Assembly (NCBI GenBank): GCA_016936975.1
Contig: JAFGWU010000097.1
Span: 1 to 64,000 of the forward strand
Origin: Bacteroidales bacterium
GTDB taxonomy: Bacteria > Bacteroidota > Bacteroidia > Bacteroidales > GCA-2748055
DNA: 64,000 nt
Direction: 5' to 3'
Below the pieces are notes generated by a model. That model ran no database searches. It was given only the letters and a program-made list of their open reading frames with translations, and had not been told where the DNA came from. Of the stretch, positions 18,282 through 27,552 are shown piece by piece. The position numbers and the translations under genes were made by a program. Each line of letters opens with the position of its first letter. The first letter of the stretch is position 1.

Positions 18282-18324
18282 CATGATTCCATAATCATGG
18301 TATCGCCGTTTTTATTAATACCAT
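18282..18324. repeat. Two mutually exclusive inverted repeats upstream of mraZ
   Basis: CATGATT (18282-18288) pairs with AATCATG (18293-18299) around a 4-nt loop. ATGGTAT (18297-18303) pairs with ATACCAT (18318-18324) around a 14-nt loop. The arms share bases 18297-18299, so both cannot form at once. The site lies between the divergent glsA and mraZ genes. It may be an operator or a leader structure; no function is shown. Confidence 0.4.
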
Positions 18325-18349
18325 CTTGAAAGAAAAGTTATTAACAAAG

Positions 18350-18384
18350 TGGGAAAAAGTGGGAGAAAATGGATATTTGTGGGA
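18350..18384 (+). promoter_or_regulatory. MraZ box: four 10-bp-phased TGGGA-type repeats
   Basis: TGGGA occurs at 18350, 18360 and 18380, with a degenerate copy TGGAT at 18370, each exactly 10 bp apart. Direct TGGGN repeats spaced by about 5 bp are the known DNA target of MraZ, which autoregulates the dcw cluster. A promoter-like TATTTTTA (7 of 8 to TAnnTTTG) follows at 18395-18402, 24 nt before the mraZ start. Bound MraZ would cover the region just upstream of this element. Confidence 0.75.
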
Positions 18385-18425
18385 AAAAAAGTACTATTTT
18401 TACCCTTAAACCCAAATCTTAATGG

Positions 18426-18893
18426 ATGATAACCTTTATTGGAGATTATAAAGTCAGGCTTGATTCGAAAGGGAGGCTTACTTTTCCTGTCGCCTTCAAG
18501 AAGCAGATCCGGGAGGAAATGCTTGAGGGTTTTGTCCTGAAGAGGGATATTTTCGAAAAATGTCTGATCCTCTATCCGATGTCGGAATGGGAAAGGCAGA
18601 ATGCGATTATCCGTTCAAGAACAAATTCCTTCAATAAAGAGCATGCAAGATTTCTCAGGATGTTTTATTCGGGAACTGCAGAAGTATCTCTTGACGGCAG
18701 CAACAGGATATTAATTCCGAAGCGTTTACTGGACTATGCAGAAATAAGGGATGAGGTTGTAATGGCGGGACAATCGGGTAAGATTGAAATCTGGGCATCC
18801 GGCAAGTACATCGGAATGGATGAGACGGGTGAGGAATTTGCTTCCATGGCAGAAAAAATATTAGGGGGAACTTTTGACGAACCAGTAAAGTAA
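18426..18893 (+). CDS. mraZ: Transcriptional regulator MraZ
   Basis: First gene of the dcw cluster. The 155-aa protein has two AbrB-like swapped-hairpin half domains with the DxxxR signatures DSKGRLTFP (N-terminal) and DGSNRILIP (C-terminal). MraZ forms a ring that binds direct TGGG repeats in its own promoter; four such repeats lie 42-76 nt upstream. The start is the ATG in ATGATAACC, giving MITFIGDYKVRLD. The stop TAA overlaps the rsmH start by one base, implying translational coupling. Confidence 0.96.
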   Translation: MITFIGDYKVRLDSKGRLTFPVAFKKQIREEMLEGFVLKRDIFEKCLILYPMSEWERQNAIIRSRTNSFNKEHARFLRMFYSGTAEVSLDGSNRILIPKRLLDYAEIRDEVVMAGQSGKIEIWASGKYIGMDETGEEFASMAEKILGGTFDEPVK

Positions 18894-19792
18894 TGGTCTA
18901 TCATAAGCCGGTACTGCTTAAAGAGAGTGTGGAAGGATTGAATATACAGCCGGAGGGAGTCTACGTGGATCTCACTTTTGGCGGTGGCGGGCACTCTCGC
19001 GAAGTTCTTAAAAAATTGGGAAAGAAAGGAAGATTGATTGCTTTTGACCAGGACCCGGATGCCAAGGCAAATGCTCCTGAGGATTACCGATTCAAACTTA
19101 TAGAAGCCAACTTCAGATTTTTAAGAAATTTTCTCAGGCATGAAGGCATAAACACTGTTCAGGGAATTCTGGCAGATCTGGGTATCTCTTCTCATCAAAT
19201 CGATCAGACGGAACGCGGATTTTCTTTCCGGTTTCCGGCTGTTCTCGATATGAGAATGAATCCCGGTGCAGAATTTACTGCTGAGGAGCTGCTTATGCAG
19301 TATTCAAAAGAAGAACTCCAGAGGATCTTCCGGGACTATGGGGAGTTAAGGAATAGTGCCAGAATAGCTTCCTTAATTGTCGAAGCGCGGAAAGACAAAC
19401 CGGTAACCGGAGTTCAATGGCTGGAACAAATACTACGTCCGGTAATACCTGCACAGAATCCAAGCAAGTTTCTGGCTAAAGTCTATCAGTCGATCAGGAT
19501 TGAGGTTAATAAAGAGCTTGAGGCACTCAGGGAGGTCCTGCCTCAAACCCTTAATTATCTCGGAAGGGGCGGAAGGCTTGTCGTTATTACATACCATTCC
19601 GTTGAGGACAGGGTGGTGAAGAATTTTTTGAAATCAGGAAACCTGAGTGGGGAGGTTGAAAAAGATTTTTATGGAAACGTCAGGGTCCCCTGGAAATTGA
19701 TAAACCGGTCGGTCATTACGCCTTCAGAAGAAGAAGTAAGGATTAACAAAAGAGCCAGGAGTGCCAAATTACGAATTGCGGAGAGACAATGA
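18893..19792 (+). CDS. rsmH: 16S rRNA (cytosine-1402-N4)-methyltransferase
   Basis: SAM-dependent methylation of C1402 in the ribosomal P site; formerly MraW. The SAM-binding glycine motif LTFGGGGHSREVL is near the N-terminus. GILADLGISSHQID and MRMNPGAEFTAEELL mark the family, and RLVVITYHSVEDRVVK lies near the C-terminus. The length of 299 aa is standard. It overlaps mraZ by 1 nt and the ftsL-like gene by 4 nt. Confidence 0.97.
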   Translation: MVYHKPVLLKESVEGLNIQPEGVYVDLTFGGGGHSREVLKKLGKKGRLIAFDQDPDAKANAPEDYRFKLIEANFRFLRNFLRHEGINTVQGILADLGISSHQIDQTERGFSFRFPAVLDMRMNPGAEFTAEELLMQYSKEELQRIFRDYGELRNSARIASLIVEARKDKPVTGVQWLEQILRPVIPAQNPSKFLAKVYQSIRIEVNKELEALREVLPQTLNYLGRGGRLVVITYHSVEDRVVKNFLKSGNLSGEVEKDFYGNVRVPWKLINRSVITPSEEEVRINKRARSAKLRIAERQ

Positions 19793-20166
19793 TGAGTAAA
19801 AGGAAAGGAAATATAGAATTTGACCAGTCGATTGATGAAAACGATAGGTTTTTATCGTTCCGTGATTTTATCAACGGTAATCTGCTGACGAAAAAGATCG
19901 TACTGAAACAAATCAGGTATTTCATTTTACTCGTGATGATTGCCTTTATCAGCATTGCCAACAGGAATCATGCGGAAAAAGTGGTGATTCATCTGAATCA
20001 ATTACAAAAAGATGTCAAGGAGTTGCGATCTCATTCCATTACCATTTCCGCAGAACTCATCAAAGTAAGCCGACAATCGGAGGTGGTAAGGCTGGTCAAT
20101 CGTTACGGGCTGGGATTGCAGGAAAGCCTGGAGCCGCCAAATAAACTATTCATTGACGAAAGATAG
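19789..20166 (+). CDS. ftsL: FtsL-like cell division protein
   Basis: 125 aa bitopic protein in the ftsL position. A cytoplasmic N-terminus of about 40 residues is followed by one membrane helix (about 42-58) and a periplasmic helix with leucine-zipper-like spacing (VIHLNQLQKDVKELR). In other bacteria FtsL joins FtsQ and FtsB to activate FtsW-FtsI. Sequence identity within the family is very low, so the call rests on topology and position. It overlaps rsmH by 4 nt; a second ATG directly follows the first. It ends immediately before ftsI. Confidence 0.8.
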   Translation: MMSKRKGNIEFDQSIDENDRFLSFRDFINGNLLTKKIVLKQIRYFILLVMIAFISIANRNHAEKVVIHLNQLQKDVKELRSHSITISAELIKVSRQSEVVRLVNRYGLGLQESLEPPNKLFIDER

Positions 20167-22281
20167 ATGTCCCTTAAAAAAGACATACTGATACGCGTAT
20201 CTCTGGTTTATCTGGGTATTGTGATATTCGGTCTGATGATCCTCGGGAAAGCTTTCTATCTCCAGATATTTGAAAAGGATCAATGGAAAAGATCGGAGAA
20301 TAACACTGTTCGTCACAAAATAATTGAACCTAACCGGGGCAACATCTATTCGGCAGATGGACTCCTTCTTGCTGTTTCGGTACCGTATTATGAGATAAGG
20401 ATGGATATGCAGTCGGAATCTTTTACCAGGGAGATTTTCGACCGGCATGTTGATGAACTTTCAAAATCTCTCTCAGAATTTTTTAAGGATCGGCACTGGA
20501 CAAGCTACAAAAGAGAATTGGTCAGGGCCAGGGAAGAGGGAAACCGTTATTTTCTGGTTAAGAGAAATATCACCTACACCCAGCTTCAGGAGGTGAAAAA
20601 GTTCCCGATTTTTAATCTTGGTCCTTACAGGGGTGGTTTTATCTATGTTCAGCAGAATCAGAGGATCCATCCTTATGGAATGCTGGCTTCCAGGACCATT
20701 GGCTATACCATGAAAGGGCCCGTGGAGAGTGTGGTCGGGATTGAAGGAGCTTATAACCGCGAGTTGAGGGGTGTGGAAGGATACCGCCTGATGAGAAGAA
20801 TCAGGGGTGATGTGTGGATGCCGATTAACGACCGGAACGAAGTTGAACCCAGGGACGGACATGATGTTGTTACCACCATTGATGTAGATCTTCAGGATGT
20901 GGCGGAGAATGCGCTTATGAACCAGTTGATGCGTCACGAGGCAGACCACGGATCCATCGTCTTAATGGAGGTGCAGACCGGTAAGATTCGGGCCATTGCC
21001 AACCTGTCACGGAATGAGAACGGAACATATGGAGAGACTTACAATTTTGCCATCGGGGAGAGTACTGAACCAGGATCCACATTCAAGCTGGCCTCGATGA
21101 TTGCAATCTTGGAGGATGGGTATGTCAGGCCAGAGGAGATTGTAGATGTGGGGAACGGAGTGGTCGAGTATTACGGGAAAAGGATTGAAGACAGCGGAGA
21201 AATCGGACTTGGTAAGATTTCTATTCAGCATGCTTTTGAGGTATCCTCAAATGTGGGGATATCAAAAATTATCAACGAGCATTACAAAGATAATCCCTCA
21301 GCCTTTATCGATCGGTTGTATCAGATGGGATTGAACAGGAAACTCGGTCTGGAGATCCGAGGAGAAGGGAGACCAGAAATAAAATATACCGATAGTGATC
21401 TGTGGTCCGGAATTTCTTTACCGATGATGTCTCTTGGATATGAAGTCCGGATGACCCCCCTGCAGATCCTTACCCTTTACAATGCCATCGCGAACGACGG
21501 AAAAATGATTAAGCCTGTTTTCGCAGAGGAGATAAGGTACAGGGGCAAAACCGTCAAGAAAATCGAAACAAAGGTACTGAACCATTCCATCTGCTCGAAT
21601 GAAACGCTTTCCCGGATTAAAATCATGCTTGAGGGCGTGGTGGAAAACGGAACGGCCAGGAATCTCCGCAATTCGCATTATCAAATTGCCGGAAAAACGG
21701 GAACGGCGCAAATTGCACTGGACAAGCAGGGATATACTGAAGCACTTTACCAGGCCTCATTTGTCGGGTATTTTCCGGCCGACAAGCCAAAATATTCCTG
21801 CATTGTGGTGGTTAATGCCCCCTCAAAGTCAATTTACTATGGGAATCTTGTGGCAGGTCCCATTTTCAGGGAGATAACAGATCGGATTTACGTGAGAGAA
21901 TATGATCTGCACAGGGATGCTCCGGAAATTGCCTCACAGAAAGAGCTGGCGCCCTACTCCAAAAGCGGGCTGAGCACGGATTTAATTAATGTATTCGATC
22001 ATCTCGGGCTTGAGTCAGTTCACCAGAATAATCAGACAAACTGGGTCTCTACCAGGAGCAGTGAGGAGGGCATAATTCTGGCAGACAGATCCATTATCCC
22101 GGAGTTGGTTCCTAATGTCAGGGATATGGGATTAAAGGACGCGATCTATCTACTGGAAAATTCAGGTTTGAAGGTGATTCCGAATGGAAGGGGAACGGTG
22201 CGTTCCCAGTCACTTGAACCGGGAACAAGAATAAGAAAAGGCGATGTGATTATTCTTGAAATGAGTATTACGGAAGGATGA
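20167..22281 (+). CDS. ftsI: Division transpeptidase FtsI (PBP) with PASTA domain
   Basis: Class B penicillin-binding protein that crosslinks septal peptidoglycan. One N-terminal membrane helix (about residues 8-27) is followed by the pedestal domain (NRGNIYSADG), then the transpeptidase with the catalytic S304-T-F-K307, S360-S-N362 and K510-T-G-T513. The last 65 or so residues form a PASTA domain (PNVRDMGLKDAIYLLENSG). Total length is 704 aa, longer than E. coli FtsI (588) because of the PASTA tail. It starts right after ftsL and overlaps murE by 4 nt. Confidence 0.96.
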   Translation: MSLKKDILIRVSLVYLGIVIFGLMILGKAFYLQIFEKDQWKRSENNTVRHKIIEPNRGNIYSADGLLLAVSVPYYEIRMDMQSESFTREIFDRHVDELSKSLSEFFKDRHWTSYKRELVRAREEGNRYFLVKRNITYTQLQEVKKFPIFNLGPYRGGFIYVQQNQRIHPYGMLASRTIGYTMKGPVESVVGIEGAYNRELRGVEGYRLMRRIRGDVWMPINDRNEVEPRDGHDVVTTIDVDLQDVAENALMNQLMRHEADHGSIVLMEVQTGKIRAIANLSRNENGTYGETYNFAIGESTEPGSTFKLASMIAILEDGYVRPEEIVDVGNGVVEYYGKRIEDSGEIGLGKISIQHAFEVSSNVGISKIINEHYKDNPSAFIDRLYQMGLNRKLGLEIRGEGRPEIKYTDSDLWSGISLPMMSLGYEVRMTPLQILTLYNAIANDGKMIKPVFAEEIRYRGKTVKKIETKVLNHSICSNETLSRIKIMLEGVVENGTARNLRNSHYQIAGKTGTAQIALDKQGYTEALYQASFVGYFPADKPKYSCIVVVNAPSKSIYYGNLVAGPIFREITDRIYVREYDLHRDAPEIASQKELAPYSKSGLSTDLINVFDHLGLESVHQNNQTNWVSTRSSEEGIILADRSIIPELVPNVRDMGLKDAIYLLENSGLKVIPNGRGTVRSQSLEPGTRIRKGDVIILEMSITEG

Positions 22282-23726
22282 AAATTCAGAATATCATTGA
22301 AGAGCTTAGTTCCGTTAAGGTTACCGGTAACACCGACAGGATCGTGACCGGATTGACCTTTGATTCCCGTGATATCCATGAAAATGAACTTTTCGTTGCA
22401 GTAAAGGGCACCATAGCAGACGGGCACGATTTTATTGATCAGGCCATCAGCAGAGGGGCCTCTTCAATTTTATGCGAGACGGTCACCGGAGAGATCAGGG
22501 ATGACATAACTTATCTCGTGGTTCCGGATACACGTATTGCCCTGGGCCAGATTGCTTCCCTGTACTACGGTCATCCCTCCAGGGAATTGAAACTGATTGG
22601 TATCACAGGGACCAATGGCAAAACAACGACGGCGACCCTGCTTTACAATCTGAATATCAGTCTGGGATACAGTGCCGGACTGCTCTCAACCATTGAAATA
22701 AGAATTAATGGCAGGACATTTACCGCCACCCACACCACCCCCGATCCCCTGAAAATAAATTACTACTTGCGAAAGATGGTTGATGCCGGATGTGAATATT
22801 GTTTCATGGAGGTTTCTTCGCATGCTGTATCCCAGGAACGAATAGCAGGTCTAACATTCAGGGGAGGGGTATTTACGAATCTCACGCACGATCACCTTGA
22901 TTATCATTCAAGTTTTAAGGAATACCTGGAAGCCAAGAAATCTTTCTTTGACCGCCTGAGTGTCGATGCATTTGCACTGGTAAATAAAGATGACAGGAAC
23001 GGAAAGGTGATGATCCAGAATACGGCCGCAACTGTATATACTTACAGTTTAACCGGATCCGCAGATTTTAAGGGCAGGATTATTGAAATGGGTCTGGATG
23101 GTACCCACATCGATATTAACGGGAAGGAGTTATGGACGAGACTTCCCGGAAAATTTAACGTTTCCAACATTCTGGCTGTTTACGGAACAGCCTTTTTATC
23201 CGGACACGCGGAAACAGATATCCTCCGGGCAATCAGTGAAATGGGACCGGTCAGGGGACGTTTTGAGATCATAAGGGGGCAAAATAACATTTTGGCTGTT
23301 ATTGATTATGCCCACACGCCCGATGCCCTTTTAAATGTTCTGCAGACCATTTCAGAAGTTTTGCCACGAGGCTCAAAGGTGCTCACTGTTGTAGGAGCAG
23401 GGGGGAATCGCGACAGGACAAAACGGCCAAAGCTGGCTCAGATAGCTGTGGCATACAGCAACAGGGTGATACTGACCTCTGATAACCCGAGAAACGAAGA
23501 TCCCGAAGTCATTATCGCGGAGATGGCTGCAGGTTTAACAGAATCCCAGATGCAGAATGTCATGCGGATAACCGGAAGGGAAGATGCCATAAAAACGGCC
23601 TGTATGCTTGCCGGACCGGGAGACGTGATCCTGGTCGCGGGGAAAGGTCATGAGGCCTACCAGGAGATTAAGGGCAGGAGGTATCCGTTTGGTGATGTTG
23701 ACATTGTAAGGAAAAATTTAAAATAG
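22278..23726 (+). CDS. murE: UDP-MurNAc-tripeptide ligase MurE (meso-DAP type)
   Basis: Adds the third amino acid to UDP-MurNAc-L-Ala-D-Glu. The ATP loop ITGTNGKTT begins at residue 109. The specificity motif D402-N-P-R405 is the one associated with meso-diaminopimelate; lysine-adding enzymes lack it. A carbamylated-lysine region and DYAHTPDAL precede it. The length of 482 aa is normal. The start ATG overlaps the ftsI stop as ATGA. Confidence 0.97.
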   Translation: MKIQNIIEELSSVKVTGNTDRIVTGLTFDSRDIHENELFVAVKGTIADGHDFIDQAISRGASSILCETVTGEIRDDITYLVVPDTRIALGQIASLYYGHPSRELKLIGITGTNGKTTTATLLYNLNISLGYSAGLLSTIEIRINGRTFTATHTTPDPLKINYYLRKMVDAGCEYCFMEVSSHAVSQERIAGLTFRGGVFTNLTHDHLDYHSSFKEYLEAKKSFFDRLSVDAFALVNKDDRNGKVMIQNTAATVYTYSLTGSADFKGRIIEMGLDGTHIDINGKELWTRLPGKFNVSNILAVYGTAFLSGHAETDILRAISEMGPVRGRFEIIRGQNNILAVIDYAHTPDALLNVLQTISEVLPRGSKVLTVVGAGGNRDRTKRPKLAQIAVAYSNRVILTSDNPRNEDPEVIIAEMAAGLTESQMQNVMRITGREDAIKTACMLAGPGDVILVAGKGHEAYQEIKGRRYPFGDVDIVRKNLK

Positions 23727-23731
23727 AGTGC

Positions 23732-24982
23732 ATGTTTTATCATTTGTTTGATTATCTGGAGCAATTTGATTTCCCGGGAGCAGGAATGTTCCGGTACATA
23801 TCATTCAGGGCCTCCATGACGGTGATAACGTCACTCATCATAAGTCTCATAATAGGCAAACGCATTATCCGGCTCCTGAAGAAAAAGCAGATAGGTGAAT
23901 CTGTAAGAAACCTGGGACTTGAAGGGCAGAGCGGAAAACAGGGAACACCCACAATGGGCGGAATTATTATCCTCGCTTCCATCATTATACCGGTTCTGCT
24001 GTTTGCGAATCTCAAAAATATATACATCATTCTGATGCTTATTTCCACATTTTGGATGGGAATAATAGGATTTCTTGACGATTATATCAAGGTATTTTTA
24101 AAAAATAAGGAGGGATTGAGGGGTAAGTTTAAAATTATCGGACAGGTTGGTCTCGGTCTGATCGTGGGGATGATCTTATACCTGAGTGATGACGTACAGA
24201 TAAGGGAGAGGATTCCGGTGGATGAGCAGAATATTGAGGCGTATGGTTCGAATCAGTTACAGGTGGACGATGCAGGCAACCTTTACGTGATCAGGGAGCA
24301 CAAGACACCACTGACCACCATTCCTTTTGTGAAGAATAATGAATTCAACTATACCTGGCTCGTATGGTTTGCCGGTAAATATGCGGATAAACTGGTATGG
24401 CTGGTTTTTGTGCTGGTTGTGGTATTTATCGTAACTGCCGTTTCCAACGGGGCCAATCTTGCAGACGGGCTTGATGGTCTTGCTACCGGGACCTCGGCAA
24501 TCATCGGGACCACTCTGGGCATTTTTGCCTATCTGTCGGGTAATGCAATCTATGCCAATTATCTGAACATTATGCATATTCCGTTCACCGGAGAACTGGT
24601 GATTTATGCCTCAGCCTTCATCGGGGCAACGGTCGGATTCCTGTGGTATAATTCCTATCCCGCCCAGGTTTTTATGGGAGATACTGGCAGCCTTTCCATC
24701 GGAGGAATCATTGCTGTGTTTGCAGTCATTATCAGAAAAGAGCTTCTAATCCCTATCCTTTGCGGGATTTATCTTGTTGAGAGCCTTTCGGTGGTGATCC
24801 AGGTCAGTTTTTTTAAACGTACGAAAAAGAAATACGGTGAGGGTAAGCGGATTTTTCTAATGGCCCCCCTTCATCACCACTACCAGAAAAAGGGATATCC
24901 TGAACCGAAAATAGTAACGAGGTTCTGGATTATTGGTCTATTGCTGGCGGTAGTTACTGTTGTGACCCTTAAGATCAGATAA
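23732..24982 (+). CDS. mraY: Phospho-MurNAc-pentapeptide translocase MraY
   Basis: Integral membrane enzyme making lipid I on undecaprenyl phosphate. Signatures are [41 protein letters not shown] and the magnesium-site histidines [11 protein letters not shown]. It is 416 aa against about 360 in E. coli. The excess is mainly a polar insertion at about residues 155-205, between the helix ending GMILYLSDD and the helix starting near FAGKYADK, a feature of Bacteroidota enzymes. It lies 5 nt after murE. Confidence 0.96.
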   Translation: MFYHLFDYLEQFDFPGAGMFRYISFRASMTVITSLIISLIIGKRIIRLLKKKQIGESVRNLGLEGQSGKQGTPTMGGIIILASIIIPVLLFANLKNIYIILMLISTFWMGIIGFLDDYIKVFLKNKEGLRGKFKIIGQVGLGLIVGMILYLSDDVQIRERIPVDEQNIEAYGSNQLQVDDAGNLYVIREHKTPLTTIPFVKNNEFNYTWLVWFAGKYADKLVWLVFVLVVVFIVTAVSNGANLADGLDGLATGTSAIIGTTLGIFAYLSGNAIYANYLNIMHIPFTGELVIYASAFIGATVGFLWYNSYPAQVFMGDTGSLSIGGIIAVFAVIIRKELLIPILCGIYLVESLSVVIQVSFFKRTKKKYGEGKRIFLMAPLHHHYQKKGYPEPKIVTRFWIIGLLLAVVTVVTLKIR

Positions 24983-25000
24983 TCATATAAAACTAACCTA

Positions 25001-26347
25001 ATGGAAAACAGAGAGCGTATCGTCATACTGGGAGCAGGGGAGAGTGGCACCGGTTCAGCAATTCTGGCGAAGCAAAAGGGATTCGATGTATTTGTATCGG
25101 ACTCAGGCAGGATAAAACCTGTTTACCGGGAGATGCTGGATGAGAATGGTATTATTTATGAATCGGGAGGCCATACCGAACGGTTGATTGTGAATGCGAA
25201 TGAGATCATAAAAAGTCCGGGCATTTCTGAAAACACACCCATTGTCAGGGTGATCCGGAAGAAGGGGATCAGGATTATTTCTGAAATAGAGTTTGCCGGG
25301 CGATACACCACTGCAAAAAAGATATGCATTACAGGGAGTAACGGGAAAACAACCACCACATCCCTGATTCACCACATGATGAGAAAAGCCGGTTTAAATG
25401 TGGGAATGGCCGGTAATGTGGGGAAAAGTTTCGCCTATCAGGTGGCTAAAGAGAATTATGATTATTATGTGCTTGAGCTCAGCAGTTTCCAGCTTGACGG
25501 CATGTATGAGTTTAAGGCAGACATTGCCATCCTCCTGAATATCACTCCTGATCATCTGGATCGTTACAATTATGACCTGCAGAATTATGTAGACTCGAAA
25601 TTCAGAATCACTCAGAATCTGACTGAGGATGAATATTTTGTTTTCTGTTCGGATGATGAAATAACCATTAAGGAACTAGAACGAATTGTTTCAAAAGCAG
25701 TGCAATTGCCTTTCGCCTACAGAAAGAAAAAAGATGAGGTGGCATGGATTGACTATGAGGATAAAATGCATATCGAGTTCGATGACGTGGATTTTTCAAT
25801 GTCGGTAGAGGAACTTGCACTCAAGGGAAAACATAATTCCTATAACAGCATGGCGGCAGGAATTGCCGGAAATGTATTGAAAATCAGAAATGATGTGATC
25901 CGGGAAGCCCTGATGGATTTCCAGGGAGTGGAGCACCGCCTGGAGTCTGTACTGACCATACACGGCATCAATTTTATGAATGATTCCAAGGCAACCAATG
26001 TTAATTCAACCTGGTATGCCCTTGAAAGTGTCAGAGGAAATATTGTATGGATAGCTGGCGGAATTGATAAGGGTAACAATTACAGTGAACTTTATAACCT
26101 GGTTGAGAATAAGGTCAAGGCCCTTGTATGTCTTGGCAAGGATAACAGCAGATTGCTGGAGGCATTCAGGTCCAGGATAGAGACTATTGTAGAGACCCAA
26201 TCGATGGATGAAGCTGTTAAAACGGCTTATTACCTGGCAAAGAACGAGGATACCGTATTACTCTCTCCTGCCTGTGCAAGCTTCGACCTTTTTGAGAATT
26301 ATGAAGACAGGGGCAGGCAATTTAAGGCAGCAGTTAAACGATTGTAA
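25001..26347 (+). CDS. murD: UDP-MurNAc-L-alanine:D-glutamate ligase MurD
   Basis: Adds D-glutamate to UDP-MurNAc-L-Ala. The N-terminal Rossmann-like domain starts IVILGAGESGTGSA. The ATP loop is ITGSNGKTTTT at about residue 109, followed by LELSSFQLDGM, NITPDHLDRY and, in the C-terminal domain, NDSKATNVNSTW. The length of 448 aa is standard. It lies 18 nt after mraY and overlaps ftsW by one base. Confidence 0.97.
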   Translation: MENRERIVILGAGESGTGSAILAKQKGFDVFVSDSGRIKPVYREMLDENGIIYESGGHTERLIVNANEIIKSPGISENTPIVRVIRKKGIRIISEIEFAGRYTTAKKICITGSNGKTTTTSLIHHMMRKAGLNVGMAGNVGKSFAYQVAKENYDYYVLELSSFQLDGMYEFKADIAILLNITPDHLDRYNYDLQNYVDSKFRITQNLTEDEYFVFCSDDEITIKELERIVSKAVQLPFAYRKKKDEVAWIDYEDKMHIEFDDVDFSMSVEELALKGKHNSYNSMAAGIAGNVLKIRNDVIREALMDFQGVEHRLESVLTIHGINFMNDSKATNVNSTWYALESVRGNIVWIAGGIDKGNNYSELYNLVENKVKALVCLGKDNSRLLEAFRSRIETIVETQSMDEAVKTAYYLAKNEDTVLLSPACASFDLFENYEDRGRQFKAAVKRL

Positions 26348-27552
26348 TGACCATAAGGAGATACATAAAAGGAGACAGGATCATCTGGGCGGTTGTACTG
26401 ATATTGTTGATCATATCATTACTGTCGGTCTACAGCTCGACCGGTTCACTGGCTTACCAGTATCGTTCTGGGAATACCTTCTTTTATCTTTTCCGGCAGT
26501 TAAAGTTTATATTACTTGGCCTGGTAATCATTTTTTTCGTGCACCTGGTTCCATACCAGGTTTTCAGCAGGGTATCCGTTATGGCGTTCTATATTGCGGT
26601 TCCGCTTCTGCTGGTCACCATGTTTGCCGGAACATCGATAAATGAGGCAACCCGGTGGCTCCAGATTCCGGGAACCGGACTTACCATTCAACCTTCCGAT
26701 TTTGCCAAGGTTGCCCTCATTATGTATGTGGCCAGAATTCTGGCGGCAAACCAGAATAATATAAAGGATTTCAAAGGTGTATTTTTAAAAATTGCACTGG
26801 CTGTAATTCTGACCTGTGCCCTCATCCTGCCGGCGAATTTATCTACCTCCCTGATTGTGTTTATCACCTTATTCGCATTGATGTTTGTGGGGAGGATCCC
26901 CGTATTGTACTTACTCTCCCTGATAATGACAGGGGCTCTGATTCTTTCGGTTTTTATTTTGATTTCCTTTGCGGTAGGAAAAGAGGGAAGAATTCACACC
27001 TGGAAGAGCCGTATTGAAACCTACATGGAGGGAGGTGGTGATAATTACCAGTCTGACCAGGCAAAGGTAGCCATTGTGCAGGGTGGTTTCTTCGGGAAAG
27101 GACCCGGGAAAAGTACCCAGAGAAATTTGTTGCCCCATCCCTATTCGGATTTTGTGTTTGCCATAATAATTGAAGAATATGGATCCATTTTCGGAGGGAT
27201 CACGATTCTTGCACTTTATCTGTGGCTGTTTTTCAGGACAGGTTTGATTGTCAGGCGCAGTAAAAGCACCTACGCGGCCTTTCTCGCATTCGGATTATCA
27301 ACGGGTCTGGTCATACAGGCTTTTGTGAATATGGCGGTTGCAGTGGGCGTTCTGCCTGTAACGGGTCAAACGTTGCCGCTTGTAAGCATGGGTGGATCAT
27401 CGATTTTGTTCACAAGCCTGTCCGTGGGCATGATTTTGTCGGTAAGTTGGGGTTCAAAAGATGATGAACAGAATGCCGAGGCGGATAAAGGTAAAAATGA
27501 AGAAGAAACAGGAGAAGAAAATTCAGATGAAAAAGAACCGGAAGCATCATAG
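26347..27552 (+). CDS. ftsW: Lipid II polymerase FtsW (SEDS family)
   Basis: SEDS glycosyltransferase that polymerises septal glycan together with FtsI. About ten membrane helices are visible. The family stretches NEATRWLQIPG (residues about 98-108), RLPHPYSDFVFAIIIEE-like NLLPHPYSDFVFA, and the C-terminal VLPVTGQTLPLVSMGGSS are present. The last 35 residues form a charged cytoplasmic tail rich in Glu and Lys. The 401-aa frame overlaps the murG start, and the charged tail is encoded by the overlapping segment. Confidence 0.96.
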   Translation: MTIRRYIKGDRIIWAVVLILLIISLLSVYSSTGSLAYQYRSGNTFFYLFRQLKFILLGLVIIFFVHLVPYQVFSRVSVMAFYIAVPLLLVTMFAGTSINEATRWLQIPGTGLTIQPSDFAKVALIMYVARILAANQNNIKDFKGVFLKIALAVILTCALILPANLSTSLIVFITLFALMFVGRIPVLYLLSLIMTGALILSVFILISFAVGKEGRIHTWKSRIETYMEGGGDNYQSDQAKVAIVQGGFFGKGPGKSTQRNLLPHPYSDFVFAIIIEEYGSIFGGITILALYLWLFFRTGLIVRRSKSTYAAFLAFGLSTGLVIQAFVNMAVAVGVLPVTGQTLPLVSMGGSSILFTSLSVGMILSVSWGSKDDEQNAEADKGKNEEETGEENSDEKEPEAS

